DNA from: Bacteroides sp.
GTDB taxonomy: Bacteria; Bacteroidota; Bacteroidia; Bacteroidales; Bacteroidaceae
Assembly: GCA_019417975.1 (NCBI GenBank)
Contig: DYCT01000030.1
Location: 1 to 12,218 of the forward strand
DNA length: 12,218 nucleotides
Direction of reading: 5' to 3'
Shown here: positions 1 to 7,742 of the stretch, in pieces
Position numbering within the stretch: the first letter of the stretch is position 1
Layout of the letters: every line of letters begins with the position of its first letter
Notes under the pieces: generated by a model
What the model was told of the DNA's origin: nothing
The model's database searches: none
The model's input: only the letters and a program-made list of their open reading frames with translations
Program-made: the position numbers and the translations under genes

Positions 1-61
1 ATATTAATAGATAAACAGATTAATTTAACGTTTTGCTTTCGTTCGTGTAGCTTTAAATCTC

Positions 62-69
62 TACTTTTG
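62..69 (+). promoter_or_regulatory. Bacteroides-type -7 promoter element for the IMPase gene
   Basis: TACTTTTG matches the Bacteroides sigma-ABfr -7 consensus TAnnTTTG exactly. No perfect -33 TTTG sits at the usual 19-21 nt spacing; the nearest candidates are TTTC at 37-40 and TTCG at 38-41. Transcription would start near 75, giving a leader of about 25 nt to the ATG at 100. The match is visible in the sequence; promoter activity is inferred. Confidence 0.6.
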
Positions 70-99
70 GATGATAGAATTAAAAGAACAGGAGTTGAT

Positions 100-912
100 A
101 TGGATAAAATAGTTGATTGGGCTGCGATGGCAAAGTCGGTTCGCGATATAGCTGTCGAAGCCGGGGCGTTCTTGCGAAACGAACGTAAGAGTTTCTGTAG
201 GGAGCGAGTTGAAGAGAAGAGTTTTCATGATTATGTGTCGTATGTAGATAAGGAGTCTGAATGCCGTTTGGTGGCTCGATTGCATGAACTATTGCCCGAA
301 GCCGGCTTTGTAACCGAAGAGGGTACGGCCGGTTATCAGGCAGAAGCGTATTGTTGGGTAGTCGATCCGCTTGATGGCACTACTAATTTTATTCATGATA
401 CAGCACCATACTGCGTTAGCATCGCTTTGCGCAATCGGGAAGAATTGCTGGTGGGTGTGGTCTATGAAGTGTGTCGTGGTGAATGTTTTTGGGCATGGAA
501 AGGGAGCAAGGCTTATCTTAACGGACAAGAGATTCGGGTGTCAGATATAGCCGAAATGGATAAGGCTTCCATTGCATTGGGATTTCCTTATGCGGTTCAG
601 AAGTATAAATCTACAGCCGTTGGATTGGTAGAGGAACTGTATGGTTATGCCAGTAGCCTTCGTCTGCAAGGAGCGGCAGCTGCCGAGATGTGTTATATAG
701 CAGCCGGACGTAGCGAAGCACGTATTGAAGCTTTCCTTGGACAGTGGGATATCGCTGCCGGAACACTTATTCTGCAACAAGCCGGTGGAAAGGTTACGGA
801 TTTTATGGGTGGTGCCGATTTTCTCTCTGGTAGGGAAGTGCTTGCATCGAATGGTTTGCTGCATGAAGAGCTGCTGGCTGTGATGCAGCGTGTCCGTGCC
901 GGTAGCCGATGA
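100..912 (+). CDS. Inositol monophosphatase family protein
   Basis: This encodes 270 residues, the usual length for the Mg2+-dependent IMPase superfamily, cytosolic enzymes that hydrolyse phosphate monoesters. The metal-binding motifs are complete: E73-E74-G in the VTEEGT segment, then V-D89-P-L-D92-G-T-T-N-F in the family signature, then W-D217-I-A-A-G near the C-terminus, followed by the usual A-G-G-K-V-T-D. I chose the ATG at 100 because AGGAG lies at 90-94 with 5-nt spacing; the longer frame from the TTG at 67 would start inside the promoter element. The substrate cannot be told from sequence. The family includes inositol-1-phosphatases, SuhB-like proteins and 3'(2'),5'-bisphosphate nucleotidases (CysQ), and the short length and DPLDGTTNFIH form favour an IMPase/SuhB-like enzyme. 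A palindrome and a new promoter follow the gene, so it is probably transcribed on its own. Confidence 0.9.
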   Translation: MDKIVDWAAMAKSVRDIAVEAGAFLRNERKSFCRERVEEKSFHDYVSYVDKESECRLVARLHELLPEAGFVTEEGTAGYQAEAYCWVVDPLDGTTNFIHDTAPYCVSIALRNREELLVGVVYEVCRGECFWAWKGSKAYLNGQEIRVSDIAEMDKASIALGFPYAVQKYKSTAVGLVEELYGYASSLRLQGAAAAEMCYIAAGRSEARIEAFLGQWDIAAGTLILQQAGGKVTDFMGGADFLSGREVLASNGLLHEELLAVMQRVRAGSR

Positions 913-921
913 TATAGAGCC

Positions 922-940
922 AAAGATTATTGTAATCTTT
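922..940. repeat. Perfect 8-bp inverted repeat with 3-nt loop upstream of the kinase operon
   Basis: AAAGATTA (922-929) and TAATCTTT (933-940) are exact reverse complements separated by TTG. The site starts 10 nt after the IMPase stop codon, and its right arm overlaps the -33 region of the next promoter. It could be a regulator-binding operator for the kinase operon or a weak AT-rich terminator for the IMPase gene, since TTTT ends the right arm. The sequence does not separate these options. Confidence 0.5.
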
Positions 941-971
941 TCGGCATTATCAGGGATTTTCCGTATGTTTG
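939..971 (+). promoter_or_regulatory. Putative promoter of the kinase-regulator-transporter operon
   Basis: TATGTTTG at 964-971 matches TAnnTTTG exactly. TTTC at 939-942, close to the -33 consensus TTTG, lies 21 nt upstream, within the normal spacing. Transcription would begin near 976-980, almost at the first ATG (981), so the mRNA would be nearly leaderless. The element match is seen; function is inferred. Confidence 0.55.
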
Positions 972-980
972 CTGTGAATA

Positions 981-3900
981 ATGGCCGATATGAAGAAGAT
1001 GAGTTGGATATGTGTGTGGGGTGTCCTCATCCAGTTGTTGCTGGTGGGGTGTGGAGAGACTGCACCTACTTCGGAGGTAAATCTAATCGATTCGCTTAAC
1101 AATCGGGCCTATACATATTATTATAAGAGTATCGATTCGGTGTATCAGGCCGCCAAGCAGGCTTACGCACAAGCTCGTTTTTATCATGCCGGAAAGGCGG
1201 AAGCAGTCAACCACTTGGGGTTTTGTGCTTTTATGCGAATGGATTTCGAAGAAGCCGACCGTTTGTTTTCGGATGTCAAGAACCTAACTCCAAACGAGCT
1301 GGAACGACTGGTGGCTGATATCGGAAGGATGAAAATCTATCAGCGTACGGCTCGCAACAAGGAGTATTACGACTATCGAAACAGTGCTTTACGGAGGATG
1401 AAGCGCATACGTGAGGATATCTCTGTGTTTGCCGACCGGCATGAAAAGCAGCGTTTGCAGTTTGCTTTTTCTGAATTCCAACTTGTGTCGGCTACTTATG
1501 ACTACTATTTACAGCATCGGCCGGAAGCTTTGTCGGCCATCGACTCTGTCTCTACTTTAAATATGCATATCGATACTGCTCAGTATCTTTATTCTATCTA
1601 TTTGCGTGGCTCTGCCGGATTAATTCGATACAATAGTCCGGACGAATTGCTTCTTGCCCGGTTTGATAATCTTTATCAATGTTTGCAGTTGGCAAAACAG
1701 GGAGGATATATCTATTTTGAAGCAAACAGTTTGCAAGGGTTAGCCGAATTGTTGGTAGATTCGTTGTCGGCAACACTTTTGATGGATAGAAAGGATGACG
1801 AGTTATGCCAGTTGCAGGTGGAACAGCCTGTTGATTCGCTTTTGTCGTATCGGTTGGCACTTGAGTCATTGCATCTATTTCGTCTGTATAAAGATACATA
1901 TCAGATAGCCGGCACGTATCGTACGTTGGCCACATGGCTCAATAGGCACGGACGTTATCGTGAAGCTCTGGATACGCTGTCGGTAGCTTTGCAATATGTG
2001 AATAAGCACCACACCACCTGCTATCCTTGTGCCGATTCAACCCTTCTTTTGCAATGTTATCGTCCGGAAGAAAGTCTGTGTACAGAACTGGGATGGATAA
2101 ACAGTGACAGTGTAAAGACGGTACCAGAATGGATTGCTCGTATTCGCGAGCAACTGAGTGTGGCATATGCCGGATTGGGCATGAAGCGACAGTCGGACTA
2201 TAATCGGAATTGTTATCTGGACATTTTATATAATATCCGGCAGGATAAGGAACTGGAGAGTCGTTATCAGGCATTGGAGCACGAAGCCGAGCAGCTTAAT
2301 TGGATAATTATAGCTGTGATTTGCGGTGTGATTTTTGTTATTGTCTCTTTTGGAGTATTGAACAAATATTGGCAACAGCGGAATCGGAAAAATGTAGAGT
2401 CATTGAGGCAGACTTTAGAGCTCTGTCGGCACATTGTCGCTCCTTTGCCTGCCGGCACAGCCGATATGGAAGACATTGCCCAAATTCTTCAAGAGCGTAT
2501 GAAGCCTTATTTCACTCGTTTGTTTGGTGTGTCTGTTTTGCAATTGCATTTAGACAACTCCGAACAAGAACCTGTTAATGCTCCTTTTGTAGCACAGTTT
2601 CCGCTCATGACTACTGCTGAAGGTTTGCATAGCGGCATGTTGATATTGGGAGCCTCGCGGAGATGGAGTAAAGAACGGAAAGCATTGGTTCGCCTGATTA
2701 TGCCTTATCTGGTTTGGGTGATAGAAAACGGACAGGCATTACTCTCGCTCGACAATCAGACACGTCAGTTGGAGAAACAGCGTTATGTCTATGAACAGCA
2801 TGTAGAAGAAAACAAACGACAGAATGTAGTAAAGAAGGCTTGTTTGGCCATTGTGGAGGGTATCAAGCCATTCATCGATCGTATCGTCAACGAGGTGGAA
2901 AAACTACGTACGAAACGTTATGCCGGGTATGCAGAAATTCGTGCCGAAAAATATCAGTACATCCGTGAACTGACCGAACGTATCAATGAGTACAATGATA
3001 TTTTGGCTTTATGGATTAAAATGAAACAAGGCAGCTTGAGTTTGTCGCTCGAAAACTTTGCACTTGCCGATGTGCTTGAGGTTGTGGCAAAAGGACATCG
3101 TACATTCGATGCCAAGCAGCAGACATTGTCGGTCGATTCGACAGACGCTATAGTAAAGGCAGACAAAGCTCTTACGCTTTTTATGATTAACACTTTGGCC
3201 GAAAATGCTCGGAAATATACGCAAGCAGGTGGAAAGGTACATATTTATACGACAGATGCATCCGACTATGTGGAAATTTCGGTAGAAGACAATGGGAGAG
3301 GTATTTCTCCAGAGGACGTACGGCGTATTTTGGAAGAGAAAGTTTACGATTCCAAACAAATCGGGATGCATGATGGAGCTGATGCGCAGTTGGCACAGAA
3401 TAAAGGCTTTGGCTTTGGTCTGATGAATTGTAAAGGTATTATTGATAAATATCGTAAGACAAATCCGTTGTTTCAAGTTTGCTTGTTTGGCATTGAGAGT
3501 ACTTTTGGGAAAGGTAGTCGTTTTTATTTCCGGTTACCGAAAGGAGTGCGGAAAGTATTCGGCTGGTTGCTGTTGGTAGCATCCGTACCCTTGTCGCAGG
3601 CTTGTAGCGGGAATATTGCTTCGGAAGCAGCTCCATCGGTCGACTCGGTACGTGTGGCATACGATTCGGATATGGAACGCTTGCTCGATGAGGCTGCTCA
3701 TTATGCCGATTTGGTGTATGAAAGTAACGTAAGTGGTCACTATAAGCAGGCAGTGGAATATGCTGATTCGGCCATTCATTGCTTGAACCGCCATTATGTG
3801 TGGCAAACGGGTGGAAAGAAACTTATGAAGCTCTATGGAGTAGGGACAGCGTCCGAAATCGGTTGGTGGAAGGATGGGGTGTATTCCGATTATCATGTCA

Positions 3901-5393
3901 TTCTGGATTTACGCAATGAAGCTACAGTCTCGTTTTTGGCGTTGAAAGACTGGGAGGCGTATACATTCAACAACGAGGCTTATACCACTCTTTACAAATT
4001 GGTGGGTGAAGATACTTCTCTGGAAGCCTATTGCAATCAGTTACAGCATTCCATAAACAATAAAATAGTAGGTGTGCTGCTTTGTGTGTTGCTGTTTGTG
4101 GTGATATTGATAGGCTATTACTCGCTTTATATAAGTAGGCGTGCTGCCAATAACCGCCATTTGGAACAAGTGTTTGACATCAATAGGCTTGCTTTCAGCT
4201 CGGCCTTGCCACACAAGGGAGATGCTGACGACTGCCGGGCTGTGACAGAACGGTTGGTACATGCCTGTTTTAATGCTATCGACGAGCTGCTCTCTATTGA
4301 TGCATTGAGCTTGTCGGTATGCGATGTCTCTGGTAAACAGCTTTGCAGGGTGCATCGGTCATCGGTGCAGCAACCGGGCGAATTGGACGAATGGATGAAC
4401 CGTTGTTTTGCGATGAAAGAATATGTACAGTCGGGTGATGGTATAGTACAGTGTTATCCTTTGCAGGTGGAGTTTGGCAACGAATCGGCTTGCGTAGGTG
4501 TTTTAGCCTGGTCACGTCACGAAGGAAAGGGAAAGGAAAGCGACCGTCTGCTCTCTGAATTGATAGCTCGCTATGTGGCTCTCATCGTGTTTGGTTCGGT
4601 CGTGAAGCCGGCTGCCAAATATCAGAATATTGAGTTGGCAGAAGATGAGTTGCGTCGGGCTTCGTTTGAGGACAACCAATTGCATGTACAGAATATGGTG
4701 TTGGACAACTGTTTGTCTACCATCAAGCACGAAACAATTTATTACCCCAATCGCATTAAGCAGATTGTAGAGCGTCTTTCGCAACAAGGTGTTTCTCCGC
4801 AAGAAGAGGCCGATGATGTCAATGCCATCTACGAATTGGTGTCGTACTATCGTGATATCCATGCCATCTTAAGTTCGTGTGCATCTCGCCAGTTGGCCGA
4901 AGTTACTTTCCGGCGGAGTGCAGTGTCGGTATCCGATTTGCTCGACCATGCTGTTCGTTATCATCAGCGAGCGGTTCGTAAACTGGTCGAGGCTCCTCGG
5001 TTGGTGATAGAACCTTGTTCATGCTCTTTGACCGTCTCGGCCGACCGTACTGAGTTGAAATTCTTACTTGAAAGCTTGATAGATGAGGCTTTGTCGGTAA
5101 GCAAGTCGGGCGAATTGGTACTTTCGGTGGCGGAAGAAGGTGCTTATGCACGTTTTGAGTTTGAAGACACCCGTCGACAATATAGTCAGGATGCACTTAA
5201 CCAATTGTTTTATCCGAACCTGAAGCAAATGAAACAGGATGCTTCTGGACATTTGTCGGGTACTGCTTATCTGATATGCAAGCAGATTGTGCGCGACCAT
5301 GATGAGTTTGCCGGTCGGAGAGGTTGTCGCATCGTGGCATGTTGCGGTAGTCGTGGAGGTTTTTGTGTCTATTTTACAATCCCAAAGAAATAA
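981..5393 (+). CDS. Double-module lipoprotein-type sensor histidine kinase-like protein
   Basis: This 1470-residue protein reads as two sensor-kinase modules in tandem (numbering from the ATG at 981; the ATG at 990 gives a more typical MKKM signal start). Module 1 has a signal with lipobox L-V-G-C24, a TPR-like helical periplasmic region (about 40-430), a membrane helix (441-461), a GAF-like region (about 485-590), a coiled coil plus dimerisation helices (about 600-720), and an HATPase domain with N-box N737-T-L-A-E-N-A-R-K, G1 D770-N-G-R-G and G2 G809-F-G-F-G. Module 2 starts with a signal-like segment (R857-K then hydrophobic to A874-C875), a short sensor (876-1028), a helix (1029-1049), a GAF-like region (about 1068-1215), an H-box H1250-E-T-I-Y-Y-P and a decayed HATPase (E1364, E1369, D1396-T-R-R). 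Module 1 has G627 where the His should be. It probably phosphorylates the regulator encoded next door. It resembles Bacteroides proteins labelled DUF5112/DUF5113 in Pfam; that label is from memory. Confidence 0.8.
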   Translation: MADMKKMSWICVWGVLIQLLLVGCGETAPTSEVNLIDSLNNRAYTYYYKSIDSVYQAAKQAYAQARFYHAGKAEAVNHLGFCAFMRMDFEEADRLFSDVKNLTPNELERLVADIGRMKIYQRTARNKEYYDYRNSALRRMKRIREDISVFADRHEKQRLQFAFSEFQLVSATYDYYLQHRPEALSAIDSVSTLNMHIDTAQYLYSIYLRGSAGLIRYNSPDELLLARFDNLYQCLQLAKQGGYIYFEANSLQGLAELLVDSLSATLLMDRKDDELCQLQVEQPVDSLLSYRLALESLHLFRLYKDTYQIAGTYRTLATWLNRHGRYREALDTLSVALQYVNKHHTTCYPCADSTLLLQCYRPEESLCTELGWINSDSVKTVPEWIARIREQLSVAYAGLGMKRQSDYNRNCYLDILYNIRQDKELESRYQALEHEAEQLNWIIIAVICGVIFVIVSFGVLNKYWQQRNRKNVESLRQTLELCRHIVAPLPAGTADMEDIAQILQERMKPYFTRLFGVSVLQLHLDNSEQEPVNAPFVAQFPLMTTAEGLHSGMLILGASRRWSKERKALVRLIMPYLVWVIENGQALLSLDNQTRQLEKQRYVYEQHVEENKRQNVVKKACLAIVEGIKPFIDRIVNEVEKLRTKRYAGYAEIRAEKYQYIRELTERINEYNDILALWIKMKQGSLSLSLENFALADVLEVVAKGHRTFDAKQQTLSVDSTDAIVKADKALTLFMINTLAENARKYTQAGGKVHIYTTDASDYVEISVEDNGRGISPEDVRRILEEKVYDSKQIGMHDGADAQLAQNKGFGFGLMNCKGIIDKYRKTNPLFQVCLFGIESTFGKGSRFYFRLPKGVRKVFGWLLLVASVPLSQACSGNIASEAAPSVDSVRVAYDSDMERLLDEAAHYADLVYESNVSGHYKQAVEYADSAIHCLNRHYVWQTGGKKLMKLYGVGTASEIGWWKDGVYSDYHVILDLRNEATVSFLALKDWEAYTFNNEAYTTLYKLVGEDTSLEAYCNQLQHSINNKIVGVLLCVLLFVVILIGYYSLYISRRAANNRHLEQVFDINRLAFSSALPHKGDADDCRAVTERLVHACFNAIDELLSIDALSLSVCDVSGKQLCRVHRSSVQQPGELDEWMNRCFAMKEYVQSGDGIVQCYPLQVEFGNESACVGVLAWSRHEGKGKESDRLLSELIARYVALIVFGSVVKPAAKYQNIELAEDELRRASFEDNQLHVQNMVLDNCLSTIKHETIYYPNRIKQIVERLSQQGVSPQEEADDVNAIYELVSYYRDIHAILSSCASRQLAEVTFRRSAVSVSDLLDHAVRYHQRAVRKLVEAPRLVIEPCSCSLTVSADRTELKFLLESLIDEALSVSKSGELVLSVAEEGAYARFEFEDTRRQYSQDALNQLFYPNLKQMKQDASGHLSGTAYLICKQIVRDHDEFAGRRGCRIVACCGSRGGFCVYFTIPKK

Positions 5394-5409
5394 AAGAATA
5401 TAGCAAGAT

Positions 5410-6138
5410 ATGGAAGAGAATAAATTTAGTGTAGTTATAGTAGAGGATGTGAAACTGGAATTGAAAGGTACGGAAGAAATCTTTCGGCATGAGATTCCGG
5501 AGGCCGAAGTGATAGGCACAGCCATGACCGAGCAAGAGTTTTGGACATTGCTGCAACAGCGAGTGCCCGACCTTGTATTGCTCGATTTAGGTTTGGGTGG
5601 GTCTACAACTATTGGGGTCGAAATCTGTCGGAAGTTGCGTGCTGAGCATCCTGCGGTTCGTGTACTCATCTTTACCGGTGAGGTGTTGAATGAAAAGCTG
5701 TGGGTCGATGTTCTGGATGCCGGAGCCGATGGCATCATCCTTAAAACCGGTGAATTGCTTACGAAGACAGATGTGATGGCTGTGATGAACGGCAAGCAAT
5801 TGGTGTTCAACTATCCCATTCTGGAAAAAATCATCGAACGCTTTAAACGTTCTGTTTTGGGCGATGCCAAACGGCAGGAAGCGGTGGTCAACTACGATAT
5901 CGATGAATACGATGAACGCTTTCTTCGTCATTTGGCTTTGGGCTATACCAAAGAGATGATAGCCGGATTGAAAGGTATGCCGTTTGGAGTTAAATCGTTG
6001 GAAAAGCGACAAGCCGATTTGGTGAACCGTTTGTTCGGACAGGGAGAACGAGTAGGGGTGAATGCCACTCGTTTGGTGGTACGAGCTTTGGAATTGCGTA
6101 TTATCGATTTGGATAATCTGGAGCCTGATGAAGAATAG
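5410..6138 (+). CDS. Response regulator with atypical NarL/LuxR-like output domain
   Basis: This 242-residue protein has an N-terminal receiver domain with all key residues: acidic pair E12-D13, phospho-accepting D59 in the LLDLGLGG segment, T89 and K112. The C-terminal part (about 160-240) has the spacing of a LuxR/NarL helix-turn-helix: D168-E-R-F-L-R-H-L-A-L-G-Y-T-K-E-M-I-A, then an insertion-like G-M-P-F-G, then the would-be recognition helix V-K-S-L-E-K-R. It ends with A-L-E-L-R-I-I-D-L, like the terminal helix of that fold. The similarity is weak, so DNA binding is likely but not certain. The gene starts 16 nt after the kinase stop with no clear Shine-Dalgarno and overlaps the transporter start by 11 nt. 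It is the obvious phosphotransfer partner of the kinase and may control its own operon. Confidence 0.88.
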   Translation: MEENKFSVVIVEDVKLELKGTEEIFRHEIPEAEVIGTAMTEQEFWTLLQQRVPDLVLLDLGLGGSTTIGVEICRKLRAEHPAVRVLIFTGEVLNEKLWVDVLDAGADGIILKTGELLTKTDVMAVMNGKQLVFNYPILEKIIERFKRSVLGDAKRQEAVVNYDIDEYDERFLRHLALGYTKEMIAGLKGMPFGVKSLEKRQADLVNRLFGQGERVGVNATRLVVRALELRIIDLDNLEPDEE

Positions 6139-7579
6139 ACACCGACAGTTGCATCCTGCCACGCTGTATTTCCTGCTTTCTGTGGTTGTAGTTCTTTTTT
6201 CATGGATGGGAGACATCTATGGATTAAAGGAGGTGCTGCCTGCTACAGGTGAAGAAATCCGTATCCGCAGTGTGCTTAGTGCTGAAGGTATCCGGTGGTT
6301 TTTGCGACATGTTGTGACCAACTTTACCGGCTTTGCACCGTTTGGCATGGTGGTGATGGTACTGTTTGGACTGGGAGTGGCAGAGCATAGCGGTTTCTTG
6401 CAAGCATGTGCACGTCGGTTCTTGCATGGTCCTCGTTCGCTGCATGCAGTGATGCTGTCGGTTATTGTTGTCGGCATCCTTTCCAATGTGGTGGGCGATG
6501 CCGGTTATATCCTGCTTGTCCCTTTGGCTGCTTTTTTGTTTCGGGCAGTAGGAGCACATCCTGTGGCCGGTCTTGTTACAGCATACGTATCGGTGGCATG
6601 TGGTTATAGTGCCAATCTGTTTGTCAGTACAATGGACCCATTGTTGTCGCGTATTACTTGCGATGCAGTAGTAGCTTCTGGCGTAGTGGCAGCTCCGGTA
6701 GGAGCTTTGTCCAATAGCTTTTTCATGGGGGCTTCCACTGTTTTGCTGATGGTACTTATCTTTTGGCTTAGCCGGAGGTTGGTGCATCGGTTGGGGGCTT
6801 ACGAATCGGAGTTGTTTTTGTCAGAGCCCAATCCGCTTTCGCGCAAAGAGCGCAGACCTTTTGTCTTGGCTTGGTTGGTGGGTTTGTTGTATCTGTTGAT
6901 TATAGCATTCGCTACGTTCTCTCCTTGGGGTATATTGCGAGGCATTACAGGAGGAATGACTCGTTCTCCGTTTATTGTGGGGGCTTTGTTCTTGTTTTCT
7001 TTAGGTTTGGGATTGATGGGGGTGGTCTATGCTTTTGCCTTGGGGCGTTATCGCACAGATGCTGATGTGGTGCGTGGCTTGACACAACAGTTTCCTACAA
7101 TGGGCGTCTATTTTGTTCTTGCCTTTTTTGCTTCGCAGCTGATGGCTTGCTTTTCTTATTCACAGTTGGATAAGTGGATAGCTGTGCGTGGGGCTTGGTG
7201 GTTGTCTTCGCTTTCGCTATCCGGCGATGCCTTTTTGCTGCTTTTCATTGCCGTCATCGCTGTGCTGAATCTCTTTATGGTATCCTCGACAGCCAAGTGG
7301 TCGTTGCTTTCTTTCTTGTTTATCCCTCTGTTTGTTGGCATGGGCATTTCGCCCGATTGGGTGCAGTGTGCTTATCGTATCGGTGACAGTACGACCAATG
7401 CCATTACTCCGTTTATGTTTTATATGCCCTTTGTTCTGGCTTGTTTGTTGCATTATGCACCAGAGATAGGTTATATCGATTTGTTTCGGTACATCTGGCG
7501 CTACACTTTAGTCATTGGGCTTGGGTGGGTTGCCTTTTTCTTCGGATGGTATTTCTTGGGTTTTCCGTTGGGTTTATAA
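6128..7579 (+). CDS. AbgT-family transporter (p-aminobenzoyl-glutamate / sulfonamide type)
   Basis: This 483-residue inner-membrane protein has roughly ten hydrophobic segments. It belongs to the AbgT family, whose studied members import p-aminobenzoyl-glutamate (E. coli AbgT) or expel sulfonamides (Neisseria MtrF, Alcanivorax YdaH). Signatures seen are N120-V-V-G-D-A-G-Y, Y160-S-A-N-L-F-V-S-T-M-D170, T388-A-K-W391 and R417-I-G-D420-S-T-T-N-A-I-T-P. From memory of MtrF, functionally tested residues include an Asp, S417, W420, P438, R446 and D449. Here D170 plausibly matches the Asp; W391, a Pro 8 residues before R417, R417 and D420 have the same spacing, and Thr replaces Ser at 388. The ATG at 128 nt past 6000 (6128) is preferred because GGAG lies at 6120-6123; the frame stays open upstream to 6062, but that would bury the start in the regulator gene. 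The 11-nt overlap suggests translational coupling. Direction of transport and substrate are not decidable. Confidence 0.92.
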   Translation: MKNRHRQLHPATLYFLLSVVVVLFSWMGDIYGLKEVLPATGEEIRIRSVLSAEGIRWFLRHVVTNFTGFAPFGMVVMVLFGLGVAEHSGFLQACARRFLHGPRSLHAVMLSVIVVGILSNVVGDAGYILLVPLAAFLFRAVGAHPVAGLVTAYVSVACGYSANLFVSTMDPLLSRITCDAVVASGVVAAPVGALSNSFFMGASTVLLMVLIFWLSRRLVHRLGAYESELFLSEPNPLSRKERRPFVLAWLVGLLYLLIIAFATFSPWGILRGITGGMTRSPFIVGALFLFSLGLGLMGVVYAFALGRYRTDADVVRGLTQQFPTMGVYFVLAFFASQLMACFSYSQLDKWIAVRGAWWLSSLSLSGDAFLLLFIAVIAVLNLFMVSSTAKWSLLSFLFIPLFVGMGISPDWVQCAYRIGDSTTNAITPFMFYMPFVLACLLHYAPEIGYIDLFRYIWRYTLVIGLGWVAFFFGWYFLGFPLGL

Positions 7580-7629
7580 CCGCTTCTTTGATATCCGGCT
7601 ATTAGATAGAATTCCTAAATGAGGGTTGG

Positions 7630-7672
7630 AAAAAGCCCCTGAACAAACCTTTGATTCGGGTTGGACAGGGGC
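7630..7672 (-). terminator. Intrinsic terminator of the aminopeptidase gene
   Basis: GCCCCTG (7635-7641) pairs perfectly with CAGGGGC (7666-7672). An inner AACC/GGTT stem (7646-7649 with 7659-7662) extends it. On the - strand the hairpin is followed directly by five T (the A run 7630-7634), the classic Rho-independent layout, about 70 nt after the peptidase stop codon. The + strand lacks a T tract after the stem, so it is unlikely to stop the transporter transcript efficiently by the same mechanism. Confidence 0.8.
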
Positions 7673-7681
7673 AATGTAAGG

Positions 7682-7724
7682 GAGGGCGTGTTTCGTCTTG
7701 CTGATAAGTGTTCAGACCGCCCTC
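7682..7724. repeat. Second hairpin between the convergent genes
   Basis: GAGGGCG (7682-7688) and CGCCCTC (7718-7724) form a 7-bp perfect stem. A possible inner GTCT/AGAC stem pairs 7695-7698 with 7714-7717. Neither strand has a T tract beside it. It lies between the peptidase stop codon and that gene's terminator, so on the - strand it would be a 3'-UTR structure, and on the + strand it follows the transporter gene. Its role is unknown. Confidence 0.5.
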
Positions 7725-7742
7725 TATGATTTGAAAAACTGT

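Noticed and set aside
67..99. TTG-initiated N-terminal extension of the IMPase gene
   Set aside because: It starts inside the -7 promoter element, and the ATG at 100 has AGGAG at ideal spacing.
3546..5393. Separate gene starting at the GTG codon at the module junction
   Set aside because: The frame is uninterrupted from 981, and the purine-rich AAAGGA lies directly against the GTG with no proper spacing. A fusion read as one protein is simpler.
6062..6127. Longer start for the transporter
   Set aside because: It would overlap the regulator gene by about 77 nt and add residues not needed for the family. GGAG at 6120-6123 supports the ATG at 6128.
5064..6216. Long open frames on the - strand opposite the kinase end and the regulator
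   Set aside because: Their translations are Ser/Thr/His/Gln-rich with no recognisable domain, and they lie opposite well-supported genes, so they are antisense shadows.
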